Assembly: GCA_903813345.2 (NCBI GenBank)
Contig: CAIIXF020000003.1
Coordinates: 10,064,218 to 10,128,217 of the forward strand
DNA: 64,000 nucleotides
Reading direction: 5' to 3'
Source: Owenia fusiformis
Lineage: Eukaryota; Annelida; Polychaeta; Sabellida; Oweniidae
Shown: in pieces, positions 36,201 to 45,796 of the stretch
Numbering within the stretch: position 1 is the stretch's first letter
Layout of the letters: each line of letters starts with the position of its first letter
Notes under the pieces: model-generated
Seen by the model: only the letters and a program-made list of their open reading frames with translations
Databases searched by the model: none
What the model was told of the DNA's origin: nothing
Translations under genes and position numbers: made by a program

Positions 36201-39200
36201 CGAAGTCATTCGTAACTTTTTAAATAATTACGAATTTCATAAAGTTACGAATTACGAATTGAGAAAGTTCTGTTAATGACCCCCTGATAAATAACATTCC
36301 AATATAGGTACTACCATGATCTACCATATCACTTCTTATTCGCAGCCATGGTAATATGGTGGCCATGTTGAATGTCTGTTGTCAACAAAATTTCAAGTCA
36401 ATTGGAGCACTTATTCTTAAGTTATTGCAAAATGTTACTTTGATATAGATGTTGCCACTTGTGCACCACAATACAAAAAAGAACATTTATATACAATTTT
36501 GGAGCCTATGACAATAAAGTACAAAAATACAATATTTTCATTTAACATTCAAAATTATATGTACATGTCATTCTCCTTAACATGAACTTTTTCTATTTTG
36601 ACAAAAGCATCTCAAATAGGTCGGCCATCTTTTTGGGGACTGGCAACTATGTACTAACTGGTGGCAGCTGTGTAATAATATCAAATATGTAGGTAAAAGT
36701 ACATGTTCTTACAAATTAATGAAAAGAGGCTAAATGTTTACTGAGTACAGTAAAACCTATCTAGTGAACACTCTGTCTAGTGAACACCTGTGTTTAGTGA
36801 ACACAATTTCAAGACAAATTTAAGATTGACTTCTGTAGTGATAAACTACCTGTAGACAGTGAACACTTTTTGTGGCTCCATAGGTGTTCACTTATATAGG
36901 TTACAGGAATTACTGTATACTTACTTAGATGCTCACGACGAAGGTGTTTATGGACAGATATGGGATTTTTCCTGTTCCACTGATATGCGTCAATCCACAT
37001 TTTCGAGGTGATGGCCCGACCTTGATGCAGAAGTTTCCTGGTGTGAGAGTCTGCATCACCAATTAAAAAGATGCTGTTTCTGATCTCCATGGTAACATTC
37101 TTTATGTCTATTAATAAAACGATCTTTCGAAGTGGATTATGTCGGCTTTCGATCGCATATCGCTGAAGGACCCCATTTCCACTGGGAAAATGTATCCCCA
37201 TAAATTGCCTCAGTTGGTTGTTTGTAATACCATCCTTAATGTTACAATAGAGAACATTGAAGTTATTCAGTGCCAACTTGTTCACTGCCTTCCAGAAGAT
37301 TCTATTTAAATGAGAGGCAGTTACTTGTGTAATTGGGAGGAAGGCAAAGGGGAAACGGTAGCCATTGAACCCAAGGTAGCTCAGTTGGAGTATTTGACTA
37401 GGTACAGTAGGAGCAAGAGACTCCTGGTTGCATTCAACAAAAGCTTCAGTCTTCAAATCTCTGTCGTTAGATTGGGTTGAAATTCGTTCATCAATTTTCA
37501 TTTCTTCAAAAATGATTCCCCCAGAATAAGCACTTGTGGGCATACACTGCCGTTTTGCTTCATTGGCCATCCATTCAATGTTAATGTCTTTGAAGTCTGG
37601 ATTTTGTTGTACCACATTTCTGTAGCATTTCAGAATGCTCTCTGATGGGACATGGAAGCCTCTTTCCTTCAAAAGCCTGTAGTTATTACGGTTATGCGCA
37701 TACAGACTTAGCCACACTTGCATTGTTCCTGGTGACCTTCTACTACCTTTTGCAAAGGTATTCTCATGTAAATCTGTCAAATTAATTAACATATAATGTG
37801 GAAGAGATGGAAACAATTCCCTCAACTGTTTTTCAAATGTTATTGTTGGTGGAGCGGGTATTGCTAAATACAAAGTTTGCTTTTGGCATTTTCTGCAGTA
37901 ATTTACTCTGCAAGAGAATTTTAGGACTCGAAGACATACATTACTTCTGATTACATTCATCTGTTCTGTCCCATTTGTTAACTTTTCTTCAGTGCATTTA
38001 ACACATTTTTGCGACAGCCCATTTGGTTTTTTAACTGCTTCACATATGATCACCTTTTCTAATATGCACAGCATATTTAAGACAGATTTTTGGGTTCTCA
38101 TATATGTAGGATCAATTCTGAGGGCCTGTAGATCAATATTGCGAGAAGCAATTTCCAGGTTTACGGTTCCGTCTTCAAATAGCGTGACAGTCTTCAATAG
38201 CTTGCGCCCATTTATGGTGATTCCAGTGTCAATGGATAGGATTGTATGTGAAGGCTCGCTCAACTGTACCTGCCATCCCCTTGCTTTTATAAATTCACAG
38301 TCGTCATGAGAGAAATCAATTTTCTTCTCATTTTTTCTTCTCCAATATAATGGAACAAATGATTCTTTGTGGCCACCTTGGACTAAAGCCACATCGAAAT
38401 ACTTTTGCACAATCGCAATCATTTGTGCATAGGGTATGTCACTCTGTGGATCATGTTTTAAAAACTTCCAATATATATCTTTCGTTGATATATACTTCTG
38501 GCTCTCTAACCTTACATTGTTGGCCAGCCTGAAATTATATAATAACTAAGAATAAACATGTTGATAATGATAAGCTACATGAAGCTCCAAAAACCATTTT
38601 TTTTAGAAATACTGTATTACAGGACTGTTCAAACATTTCTTTGAATATAATACAAATATTGTAATTTACATGATTGGTTTATGTCAAACACCAAACAATT
38701 ACACAAGTGATCAAAAGTGGTCGAGGGCCTTCCAATTTACAGCCTACTCAATTTTAATAAACGATCTCTTGAGCCAACATACACTCTATTTATAGTCTGT
38801 CACGTGACTTTATTGATGACGGGTGGGCAAATGGTTTGAACACGCCTAACCATCGACAAGGTACAGTGACAAAATATACCATAGTATACTTTTGATGTAC
38901 GATGTCACTATTTAACCGATTTGAAGCAAAGATAATGATGTAGGTTTTAAAAAAATAATCTGATTATTATAAAATGATTTTTTGTGTATTCGTTTAGGAA
39001 GACATTTAACTTTTTAATAATGTTAAAAGATTTTCGAACAGTGCTCGATTTTTTTCGTAGTCAATCTACCCATATAATTGGTCAGTTGGAAAATGTTGTG
39101 TTTTTACACATTTCCTTTGATCATTTCCTCCCCTGTCGTTTAAGAGTGACAAAGATTTTCATGAGAGTATGTTTCTTTACCAGCACAATTAAGGTCTGTT

Positions 39201-41227
39201 GAAGATTTAATAAGTATTAACATTTTGGCTATAATTTAAAAAATCATGAGTGTATGTTGTCAACTCGAATGTATGTTGTCCCATTATTATTCAAGGACGT
39301 CTATCAATTACAGGGACAACATACATTCGAGTTGGCAACGCACTTTACTGATTTTTTTAAATTACAATAAATACTTGAATATTTATTCATCTCCACCCGT
39401 CCTAAAGTGTGTAGTATAGAGAAACATATTCTCATGAAAATAATCGACACTCTTAGGCAATTAGGAAAAAATGATCAAAAGAAATGTGAAAAACCAAACA
39501 TTTTCCAACCGATCAATTTTCACGGGTAGATTCACTACGAAAAAAATTGAGCACCGTTCGAAATTTTTTTTATGTTATTAGAAAGTTAAATGTCTTCCTA
39601 AACGAATACATGCGAAATTAAACATGAAATCTTTCAAATATTCCCAAGATTAATTTTTCAAAACCTACATCACCATTGCATCATTGTCTTTGCTTCAAAT
39701 CCGTTAAAAAGTGTGTCTCCAAAAATGATGTGTGGATGAGTGAATAATTCATATTGAAAGAAAATCGGATTGTCCCCCCCCCAATCCTACTCTTAAAAAT
39801 CATATTCACCTTCCAAGAATTTCTGCCAACCAAAGCTTTCTGTTTCGTTCAGTTGAATCGATATAGCCTACTATTATGATGATCTTATGTGAAAAACTGA
39901 ACAAAGTTGAAAATAGAGAGATTTTGAAACACTAGAATTATGAAACCATGTGACTACAAATTGTAATTTTTCATCATCATGCTCTGATACAGACAATCAA
40001 GGTCATTGGTATCTGAGCAACAAGCGATTGAGTTTGGTTTCTTGTAATGAACATGTACACTTATTGGTTAATTTTTGACATTGATGTGTCTATGTTATAT
40101 ATATTTTCAAATGTCATAACTAATGATTTTCTGAGGAGAATTATGAATATCATGGGATATAAAAGCTTATTTACTGGTCGGGATTGAATGTGGATTTATT
40201 CCAAGGGACTATAATGAGAAGAGGGAAATTGTCCCTTGGAATAAAAGCCATATTAAATCCCTCCCAGTAAATAACCTCTAAGCTTTAAATCACATCATGA
40301 ACTAATTTTGCTCTTTCTCAGGGGGAAAACATATTAGATACATTTTCGAAATACCGACAAAAGAGGGGAAATAATTGAAAATAAAAATGAATTCTTTGCA
40401 ATGATCAGGCACCCTTTTGTCCAACATATATGAATAACTGAATATGCCAGACGGTCACAAGACCCAGCACCAAAAATAAAATCCATTTTTGGTTGCCAAC
40501 ATGGTAATCTGCAAGCTGTGGCTTAGCTTGCCCTGGTGCTCAAATGAATAGTACGGGACAAATTTCAAAGAGGTCATAGAAAGTTTAAAACTAAATGTAT
40601 GTTAAAAGTATCAGTATAAACCAAAAGTGGAGACATTTCTCGAACCATTCACCCACCCGTGTTCCATAAAGTCACGTGACAGACAAAACTTCGCTTGACA
40701 TATCATTTATTATACCAATAGACATTGTAAGAGTAAAATTATACAATATAATATACTTCTTATTTGGGCCATCTCAGAAAGGTGAAACCTAGCCTAAATG
40801 TTGGACGAGAAGGGATTGAATGGAGTTTCAAGTTCTTTTTTTTATTAAAGAGTTGTTAGTTTCTCTGGGGCATTTCACAATGCAGCAATGGTGACTTTTG
40901 CCCAATGCTAAATCATATTGAGGCATTTCTTTTTTTTCTTTTTTCTTTTTTTTATGTGGCATTGCTACTGTTATGACAGTCAGTCAAGCTTTACATGCCT
41001 TGACTACCCCCGCCCCCACATGACATATTATTTCAGAAATCATTATTATGGCCAAAATATACCTGCATAATGTTAAACATTGAATAAGTGTAAACAATAT
41101 ACATACCAATTCACAAATCTCATTTTCTTTGATTTCTGCAAACCTTTTGTTTCTTGAAGATTCACTATGGTTACACGTTAATGACTGCTACTCATGATAT
41201 GTGACTAAATTACCTCTTCCGTGCCAT
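27262..41227 (-). CDS. P-element/THAP9-like transposase gene with C-terminal tandem repeats
   Basis: Exons by splice signal and phase: 41214-41227, 36925-38528, 32085-32305, 31125-31264, 27926-29907, and a last one from 27548 to the stop at 27262 or to a donor at 27298. All phases fit, giving 1,404 codons to 27298. The protein has an N-terminal start MARKR|LANN, paired cysteines (about 180-219) and LYAHNRNNYRLL. Then come GGIIFEEMKID (about 341-351; the expected DEM is EEM) and YCNIKDGITNNQ (about 432-443). The C-terminal half has SDIIKNISCQQ-type motifs typical of P-element transposases. No THAP DNA-binding domain is seen. The NGNxTNPNxAQYSS motif that normally ends the family is repeated 16 times. 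It is probably a nuclear DNA-binding protein or transposase relative; whether it is active is unknown. The 14-nt first exon is the least certain part. The gene may be domesticated, since it spans about 14 kb, has introns and shows no obvious flanking TIRs. Confidence 0.72.
27926..29907 (-). CDS. transposase gene exon 5: sixteen 37-residue tandem repeats
   Basis: Acceptor TTTTCAG at 29908 and following; donor ACACAG|GTAATA at 27926/27925. It opens with FELDPRGSIDPAQFNSDII and SCQQQGILDGN, the usual C-terminal signature of P-like transposases. It then repeats a 37-residue (111-bp) unit NGNNTNPNVAQYSSAINGN / TATSIEPEQTNNEMETQL, counted 16 times by the xIEPEQTN-type motif. Subtypes alternate (NNEMETQL, NTDMETQL, NNDFGTQL). 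The unit is strongly hydrophilic with no charge clusters. All copies keep frame, and the exon ends RKRKAVKDVTMNTG. Open frames on the plus strand here are antisense shadows. Confidence 0.82.
28000..29800 (-). repeat. 111-bp in-frame coding tandem repeat, 16 copies
   Basis: DNA-level view of the repeat inside the transposase exon: 111 bp is an exact multiple of three, and all copies remain open. The neighbouring copies in the middle are nearly identical, while the outer ones diverge, as expected of unequal exchange. Confidence 0.85.
29978..30588. mobile_element. 611-bp MITE with TA target duplication
   Basis: TA|GACGGTCATATCTTTCACCA at left and inverted ATCTTTCACCATGAG-complement ending GACTGTC|TA at right. 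Inverted arms run over 100 bp (CAGTGGTTTTTATCA / TTACAAAAACCACTG; GGGGACTTCACTTATAAG). Lies in the intron just upstream of transposase exon 5. Confidence 0.75.
30921..31110. mobile_element. 190-bp hAT-like MITE with 5-bp target duplication
   Basis: Ends CAGGCCCGTAGCCAGG and CCTGGCTACTGGCCTG, flanked on both sides by TAACA. The interior has AACTGCATGATTTTGAAAGA and a run of G. It sits 9 bp past the donor site of transposase exon 4 (donor 31119-31124). Related pieces lie at 31507-31671 (inverted) and 6620-6720. Confidence 0.7.
31125..31264 (-). CDS. transposase gene exon 4
   Basis: A 140-bp exon between TTGTAG|GTACAC and GAAATAG|GTAGTA. It encodes VHAWFKEWESEVM and THFLMSPETREDLSS, then GFDELCGN, the block (HxLMSxETRxDLxSxIxGFxxLC) characteristic of the C-terminal half of P-element-like transposases. 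Ends in phase 2 (AG|A). Confidence 0.8.
31507..31671. mobile_element. diverged inverted relative of the 30921 MITE
   Basis: Reads on the opposite strand: ATGCAGTTTTTCACC, TTGAACCCCC and a CGTAGCCA-like end. It lies next to the 150-bp exon duplication. Together with 30921-31110 it forms an inverted pair flanking exon 4. Confidence 0.5.
31640..32205 (-). repeat. 150-bp tandem duplication of part of transposase exon 3
   Basis: TCTCAAGGAG recurs at 31721, 31871, 32021 and 32171, exactly 150 bp apart. Each copy holds the 3' half of exon 3 (LVDFFNHHQDLTKE part) with its donor CTTAAG|GTCAGT and following intron sequence. Only the rightmost copy has the complete exon with acceptor. The others begin with intron-like sequence (TGTAAAATGAG) and are probably pseudo-exons. 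Confidence 0.8.
32085..32305 (-). CDS. transposase gene exon 3
   Basis: A 221-bp exon, acceptor GTTTCAG at 32306 and following, donor CTTAAG|GTCAGT. It encodes HSAKRRNGYPEHALSPDM and LELTS-like helix EMTSTLVDFFNHHQDLTK. In P-like transposases this block follows the VHxxLTxEH region directly, which supports the splice from exon 2. Confidence 0.78.
33717..34025. mobile_element. 310-bp foldback element
   Basis: Arms of about 120 bp: AACATCTTTCCAAACCTCAT / inverted AACAAGGTTTGGAAAGACAT, AACATGTTTAGGTCTCTCAA / ATTGAGAGGTCTAAAAACAT, and TTGATTTTAAAAAAGTAT / ATACTTTTTTAAAATCAA. A loop of about 60 bp separates them. In transposase intron 2. Confidence 0.7.
34196..35178. mobile_element. dispersed element with GGAC-repeat near one end
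   Basis: Begins GGTCCTGTGCTCACACAG and ends CTCACTGTGTGAGCC, short inverted ends. It contains segments also seen at 23880-23960. Near the right end is a (GGAC)n-type tract at about 35091-35154. In transposase intron 2. Confidence 0.5.
35091..35154 (+). repeat. (ACGG)n microsatellite
   Basis: Repeated GGACGGACGGAC with CCAACGG interruptions; the period-4 unit is clear. Confidence 0.85.
35675..36286. mobile_element. 612-bp inverted-repeat element
   Basis: GGGGGTCATTAACAGAACTT at 35677 and its exact complement ending at about 36284. The interior is rich in repeated TTCGTAACTTTA and GCAAAGTTACG motifs. No target duplication recognised. Confidence 0.7.
36925..38528 (-). CDS. transposase gene exon 2: N-terminal and RNase-H-like region
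   Basis: A 1,604-bp exon. Acceptor ATTTCAG at 38529 and following; donor CATCTAA|GTAAGT at 36925/36924. Frame evidence extends upstream of the first internal ATG (38422) through KDIYWKFLKHDPQSDIP. It includes putative zinc-binding pairs (QKCVKC, CRVNYCRKC), LFPSLPHYMLINLTDLHENT, the GGIIFEEM motif and MWIDAYQWNRKNPISVHKHL, all in the order seen in THAP9/P-element relatives. Splicing to 32305 makes HLRREHLR|HSAKRR and keeps the family alignment continuous. Confidence 0.8.
38795..40684. mobile_element. 1.9-kb foldback element in transposase intron 1
   Basis: The outer ends GTCTGTCACGTGACTTTA and TAAAGTCACGTGACAGAC are perfect inverses. The arms continue: CGGGTGGGCAAATGGTTT (38820s) with AACCATTCACCCACCCG (40640s). 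An inner set of arms spans 38895-39720 (CGTTTAGGAAGACATTTAAC / GTTAAATGTCTTCCTAAACG-like), centred near 39300 where AACTCGAATGTATGTTGTCC meets its inverse. A separate hairpin sits at 40168-40280. No transposase frame. Confidence 0.75.
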
Positions 41228-41707
41228 ATTCTGCAAACAATGAATGCACTATACATTACAACCATTTCATAATAGTCATTGACAAAGAAACAAACGCCAT
41301 GTGTTGGCATAGGCCTTATGCGCCAGATATGAAAATATGAAATTCAGTTACACCTACAAATATGTAGCATTCAGGCCCCTAGCCTACATACATTTACATT
41401 CAATAATCATATTAACTGTAAGGATATAACCATAGGTTCTGGGCTGAAATAAAGATGGCAGCACCAACAGAATTATAAGTAAAAACATATCGATTACCAT
41501 GTCATCTTTACTTAAAAGTTATTTCTATCGTCCTTTGCCTATATGGATATAACTTTATTGTTTTGTATTGTAATTTCATTATACATATAGGACAATAGTT
41601 CAAAACTTTTTAATACATTTGCTGCATAGTCGCTCCCTGGGTTATAAGAGAGCGAGACTATTGGAAATTTCCTTGTATTTTCCAGATAGCACCTGTGATT
41701 TGCTGCC

Positions 41708-44700
41708 ATATAGTGGGATCAGTTAGGACAATAAAACCCTAGAATTGCACTTGCTATATATAAAGCACAATTTTTTGACAGAAGTATCATTGATACATAT
41801 ATATTTGATATCTAACGAAGTGGTATTGAAAAGTGGCCCCAGTTGATAATAGCAGCCCTCAAAGATTTTGCACATTTACATTGAGCCCCATGTTAATTTA
41901 TCAATCTTCTAAAGACAACCTGCAGAACAGTTCTAATGTAATAAAGCCCATATTCCCAGTATGTTACAATTATATGATTATCTTCAAAATGAGAAGGGTT
42001 AAACTTTTTCTTTTGCCTAGTTCAAAAGATATTGCCGTTTGAATTTTGGAAAATCTCCATTGGCTGCCATTATAAACTACTATAAATATGGCTTTACTAA
42101 AGTGTCAATTTCTCAAAAAGTTTACTATGGAATTTTCTAATATTGCAGATTTCTATAGGTAATACACTGAGTTTAAAAAAATCAAACAGACACATTTCTA
42201 AAAATTTCTTATTTTTGATATACTTAGCCGTTAAGTTGCGCATGAAACTATTGAAAACCTGTATTTGAGCACCATGTTAATTCATCAATCTTCAAAAGAA
42301 GTCCTGCAGAACAGTTCTAGAGTAAAAAAGTCAATATTCCTAGTATGTTACAATTATATGATTATCTTCAACATACAGAGGGTAAAATTCTTTCTTTTGC
42401 CTAGTTCAAAAGATATTGCCGTTTGAATTTTGGAAAATCCCCATTGGCTGCTATTATAAACCACTATCAATATGGCTTTACTAAAGTGTCCTTTTCTCAA
42501 AAAGTCCACTATGGAATTTTCTAATATTGCAGATTTCTATAATTAATATATTGAATTAAAAAAATCAAACAGACACATTTCTAAATATTTCTTATTTTTG
42601 AAATATTTAGCTGTTAAGTTACGCATAAAACTATAGAAAACCTGTATTGAGCCCCATGTTAATTCATCAATCTTCGAAAGACCCCCTGCAGAACAGTTCT
42701 AGAGTAATAAAGCCCATATTCCTAGTATGCTACAATTATATGATTATCTTCAAAATAAGAAGTTAATTTTTTTCTTTTGCCTCGTTCAAAAGATATTGCC
42801 ATTTGAATTTTAGAAAATCCCCATTGGCTGCCATTATAAACCGCTATCAATATGGCTTTACTAAAGTGTCCTTTTCTCAAAAAGTCAACTATGGAATTTT
42901 CTAATATTGCAGATTTCTATGGTAAATATATTGAATTAAGCGATAACTTACTGAAATACTGGCAAAATGTTTTGGGCTTATGCCATTATAGCACTAATAG
43001 CCGTAAGACCTCTGCTAGAGAGAGAATTTCCAATATGGCCGTTCAATTGAAAATGTCTGCTATTTTCCGCTATTTTTATTTTTTTTATAATCCGACTTCA
43101 ATTTATTTCGCCTATGGATTTATTTGAAGGAGTTCATTCCATAAATAAATAAAATTATAAGATGCAAGATTTTTGCTATTTGTAATGAAATAATCATTGT
43201 ACATGTTGACAGGGAGTTATTTTGTCTTTTGAAACAATTAAGTATGAATAAAACAACATTAAGTTTACAAACTTGAAAGACATCAATATATCTTTATTTT
43301 ACTTGAAAGGGGATGGTGTGGGCGTAAATTTCTGATATTAAGTCTTAAACGTTGTATCGTATATTTATTTTCAAAATATTGTGATTTAAATCATTTTCTT
43401 AGCATTTACGATGTGATGATAACATGAGTTTAGTTATCAGGGACTAATCAACTTATTACATTTTAGTAATTCATTGAATTAAAAAATGTATGTAATCTTG
43501 AAGAACATGTAAAGCAAAGACCGCAAAAAGTTGAAAGAAACAGGTCGGATTTACACTTTTATTAAAAGCATATTTATAGCGGTTTATGATGACAGCCAAT
43601 AGAAATTTTCAAAATTCAAACACCAATATCTTTGGAACTAGACAAGGAAAAATGTTTTGACCCTTCTTATATTAAAGATAATCATGCTATTGTAACACAA
43701 TAGCAATATTGGGTTTATTACTCTAGAACTGTTCTGAAGGGGGTCTTTTGAAGATTGATTAAAATTATTTATTATAAAATGTTTTCTATGGTTTTGTGTG
43801 CAACTTAACGGCTAAGTAAACAATTTTTAGAATTGTGTCTGTTTGATTTTTTTTAATTCAGTATATTAACAATGGAAATCTGCAATATTGGAAAATTTCA
43901 TAGTAAACTTTTTGAGAAATTGACACTTTAGTAAAGCCATATTTATAGTGGTTTATATGGCAGCCAATGGAGAATTTCCAAAATTCAAACGTAAATATCT
44001 TTGGAACTAGCCAAAAAAAAAAATTAATCCTTCTTATTTTGAAGACAATTATGTTATTGTAACATACTAGGAATATGGGCTTCATTGCTCTAGAACTGTT
44101 CTGAAGGGGGTCCTTTGAAGATTGGTATATAATGGCAGTCAATAGGGATTTTCCAAAATTCAAAAGCCGATATCTTTGGAAACTAGGCAAAAGTAAAAAT
44201 GTAACCGTTCTTGTTTTGGAAATAATCATGTTATTGTAATAAACCAGCAATATAGGTTTTATTACTCTAGAACTGCTCTGCAGCCGGTCATTTGAAGATT
44301 GATAAATTAACATGGGGCTTAATATAGGTTTTCTATAGTTTCGTGTGCAACTTATGGCTAAATATTTCAAAAATTAGAAATTTTTAGAAATGTGTCTGTT
44401 TGATTTGTTTAGATTCAATACATTAACAATATGAATCTGCAATATTAGAAAATTCCATAGTGGACTTTTTGAGAAAAGGACACTTTAGTAAAGCCATGTT
44501 GATAGTGGTTTATAATGGCAGCCAATGGAGATTTTCCAAAATTCAAATGTCAATATCTTTGGAACTAGCGAAAAGAAAAAATTTAACCCCTTTTGTTTTG
44601 AAGATAATCATGTTATTGTAACATACTAGGAATATGAGCTTTATTGCTCTAGAACTGTTCTGCAGGGGGTCCTTTGAAGATCGCTAAATTAACATTGGGC

Positions 44701-45796
44701 TCAATATAGGTTTTTTGTAGTTTCGTGTGCAACTTAACAGCTTAATATTTCGAAATTAAGAAATTTTTAGAAATGTGTTTGTTTGATTTTTTCTAAGTCA
44801 ATATATTAACTATAGAAATCTGCAATATCAGAAAATTCCATAGTAAACTTTTTGAGAAAAGGACATTTTATTAAAGACATATTGATAGCGGTTTATAATG
44901 GCAGCCAATGGAGATTTTCCAAAATTCAAACGTCGATATCTTTGGAACTAGCGAAAAGAAAAAATTTAACCCCTCTTATTTTGAAGATAATCATGTTATT
45001 GTAACATACTAGGAATATGGGCTTTATTGCTCTAGAACTGTTCTGCAGGGGGTCCTTTGCAGTGTAGACACTAAGGGGCTGAAACCTGCTGGTCAAAATG
45101 ATATTACGGACCAGTTGCAATGTTATTTTCCTATACCTAGTGAAAAAATCAACTGGTCCGTATCAGAAGTAACCAGATAATGACCAGTGGACGGGCTGTT
45201 AATGACAACACTGGTCCTTTGAAGATCGCTAAATTAACATTGGGCTCAATATAGTTTTTTTTGTAGTTATGTGTGCAACTTAACAGTTTAATATTTCGAA
45301 ATTAAGAAATTTTTAGAAATGTGTCTGTTTGATTTTTTTTAAGTCAATATATTAACTATAGAAATCTGCAATATCAGAAAATTCCATAGTAAACTTTTTG
45401 AGAAAAGGACATTTTATTAAAGCCATATTGATAGCGGTTTATAATGGCAGTCAATGGGAATTTTCCAAAATCCAAAGGCCAATATCTTTGGAACTAGGCA
45501 AAAGAAAAAATGTAACCCTTTTTATTTTGAAGATAATTATATAATTGTAACATACTGGGAATATGGGCTTTATTACTCTAGAACTGTTCTGCAGGGGGTC
45601 TTTAGAAGATTGATAAATTAACATGGGGCTCAATGTAAAAATGCCAAATTTTCAAGGGCTGCTATTATTAAATGGGGGCACTTTTCATTACCACTTCGTT
45701 AGATATCAAAACTATATGTATTAAGGATACTTTGGTCAAAAAATGGTGCTTTATATATAGCAAGTGCAATTGAACAGCTAACTGGCCCCACTAATA
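41708..45796. mobile_element. 4.1-kb foldback element built from 383-bp subrepeats
   Basis: The outer arms TAGTGGGATCAGTTAG ... GCACTTGCTATATATAAAGC (left) are inverted at the right (GCTTTATATATAGCAAGTGC ... ACTGGCCCCACTA). Inside, the left arm has three direct copies of a unit (landmark near 41883, 42267, 42649, spacing 384 and 382). The right arm has at least four inverted copies (landmark 44309, 44691, 45237, 45620). The 44691-45237 gap is longer because of the nested element at 45060. The centre (about 43000-43560) is single copy. No transposase is seen. Confidence 0.8.
45060..45213. mobile_element. 154-bp hAT-type MITE with perfect 8-bp target duplication
   Basis: Termini CAGTGTAGAC and (inverted) GACAACACTG. 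GTCCTTTG occurs on both sides (45052-45059 and 45214-45221), and the uninterrupted sister repeats contain one GTCCTTTG at this place. Inner arms carry ACTGGTCCGTATCA, shared with 8443-9440. The 8-bp duplication and CAGTG end are hAT hallmarks. Confidence 0.9.

Noticed and set aside
43858-45633. Minus-strand frames with recurring MLIYQSSKDPLQNSSRVIKP
   Set aside because: These recur because the 383-bp foldback subrepeat is repeated; they are broken in most copies.
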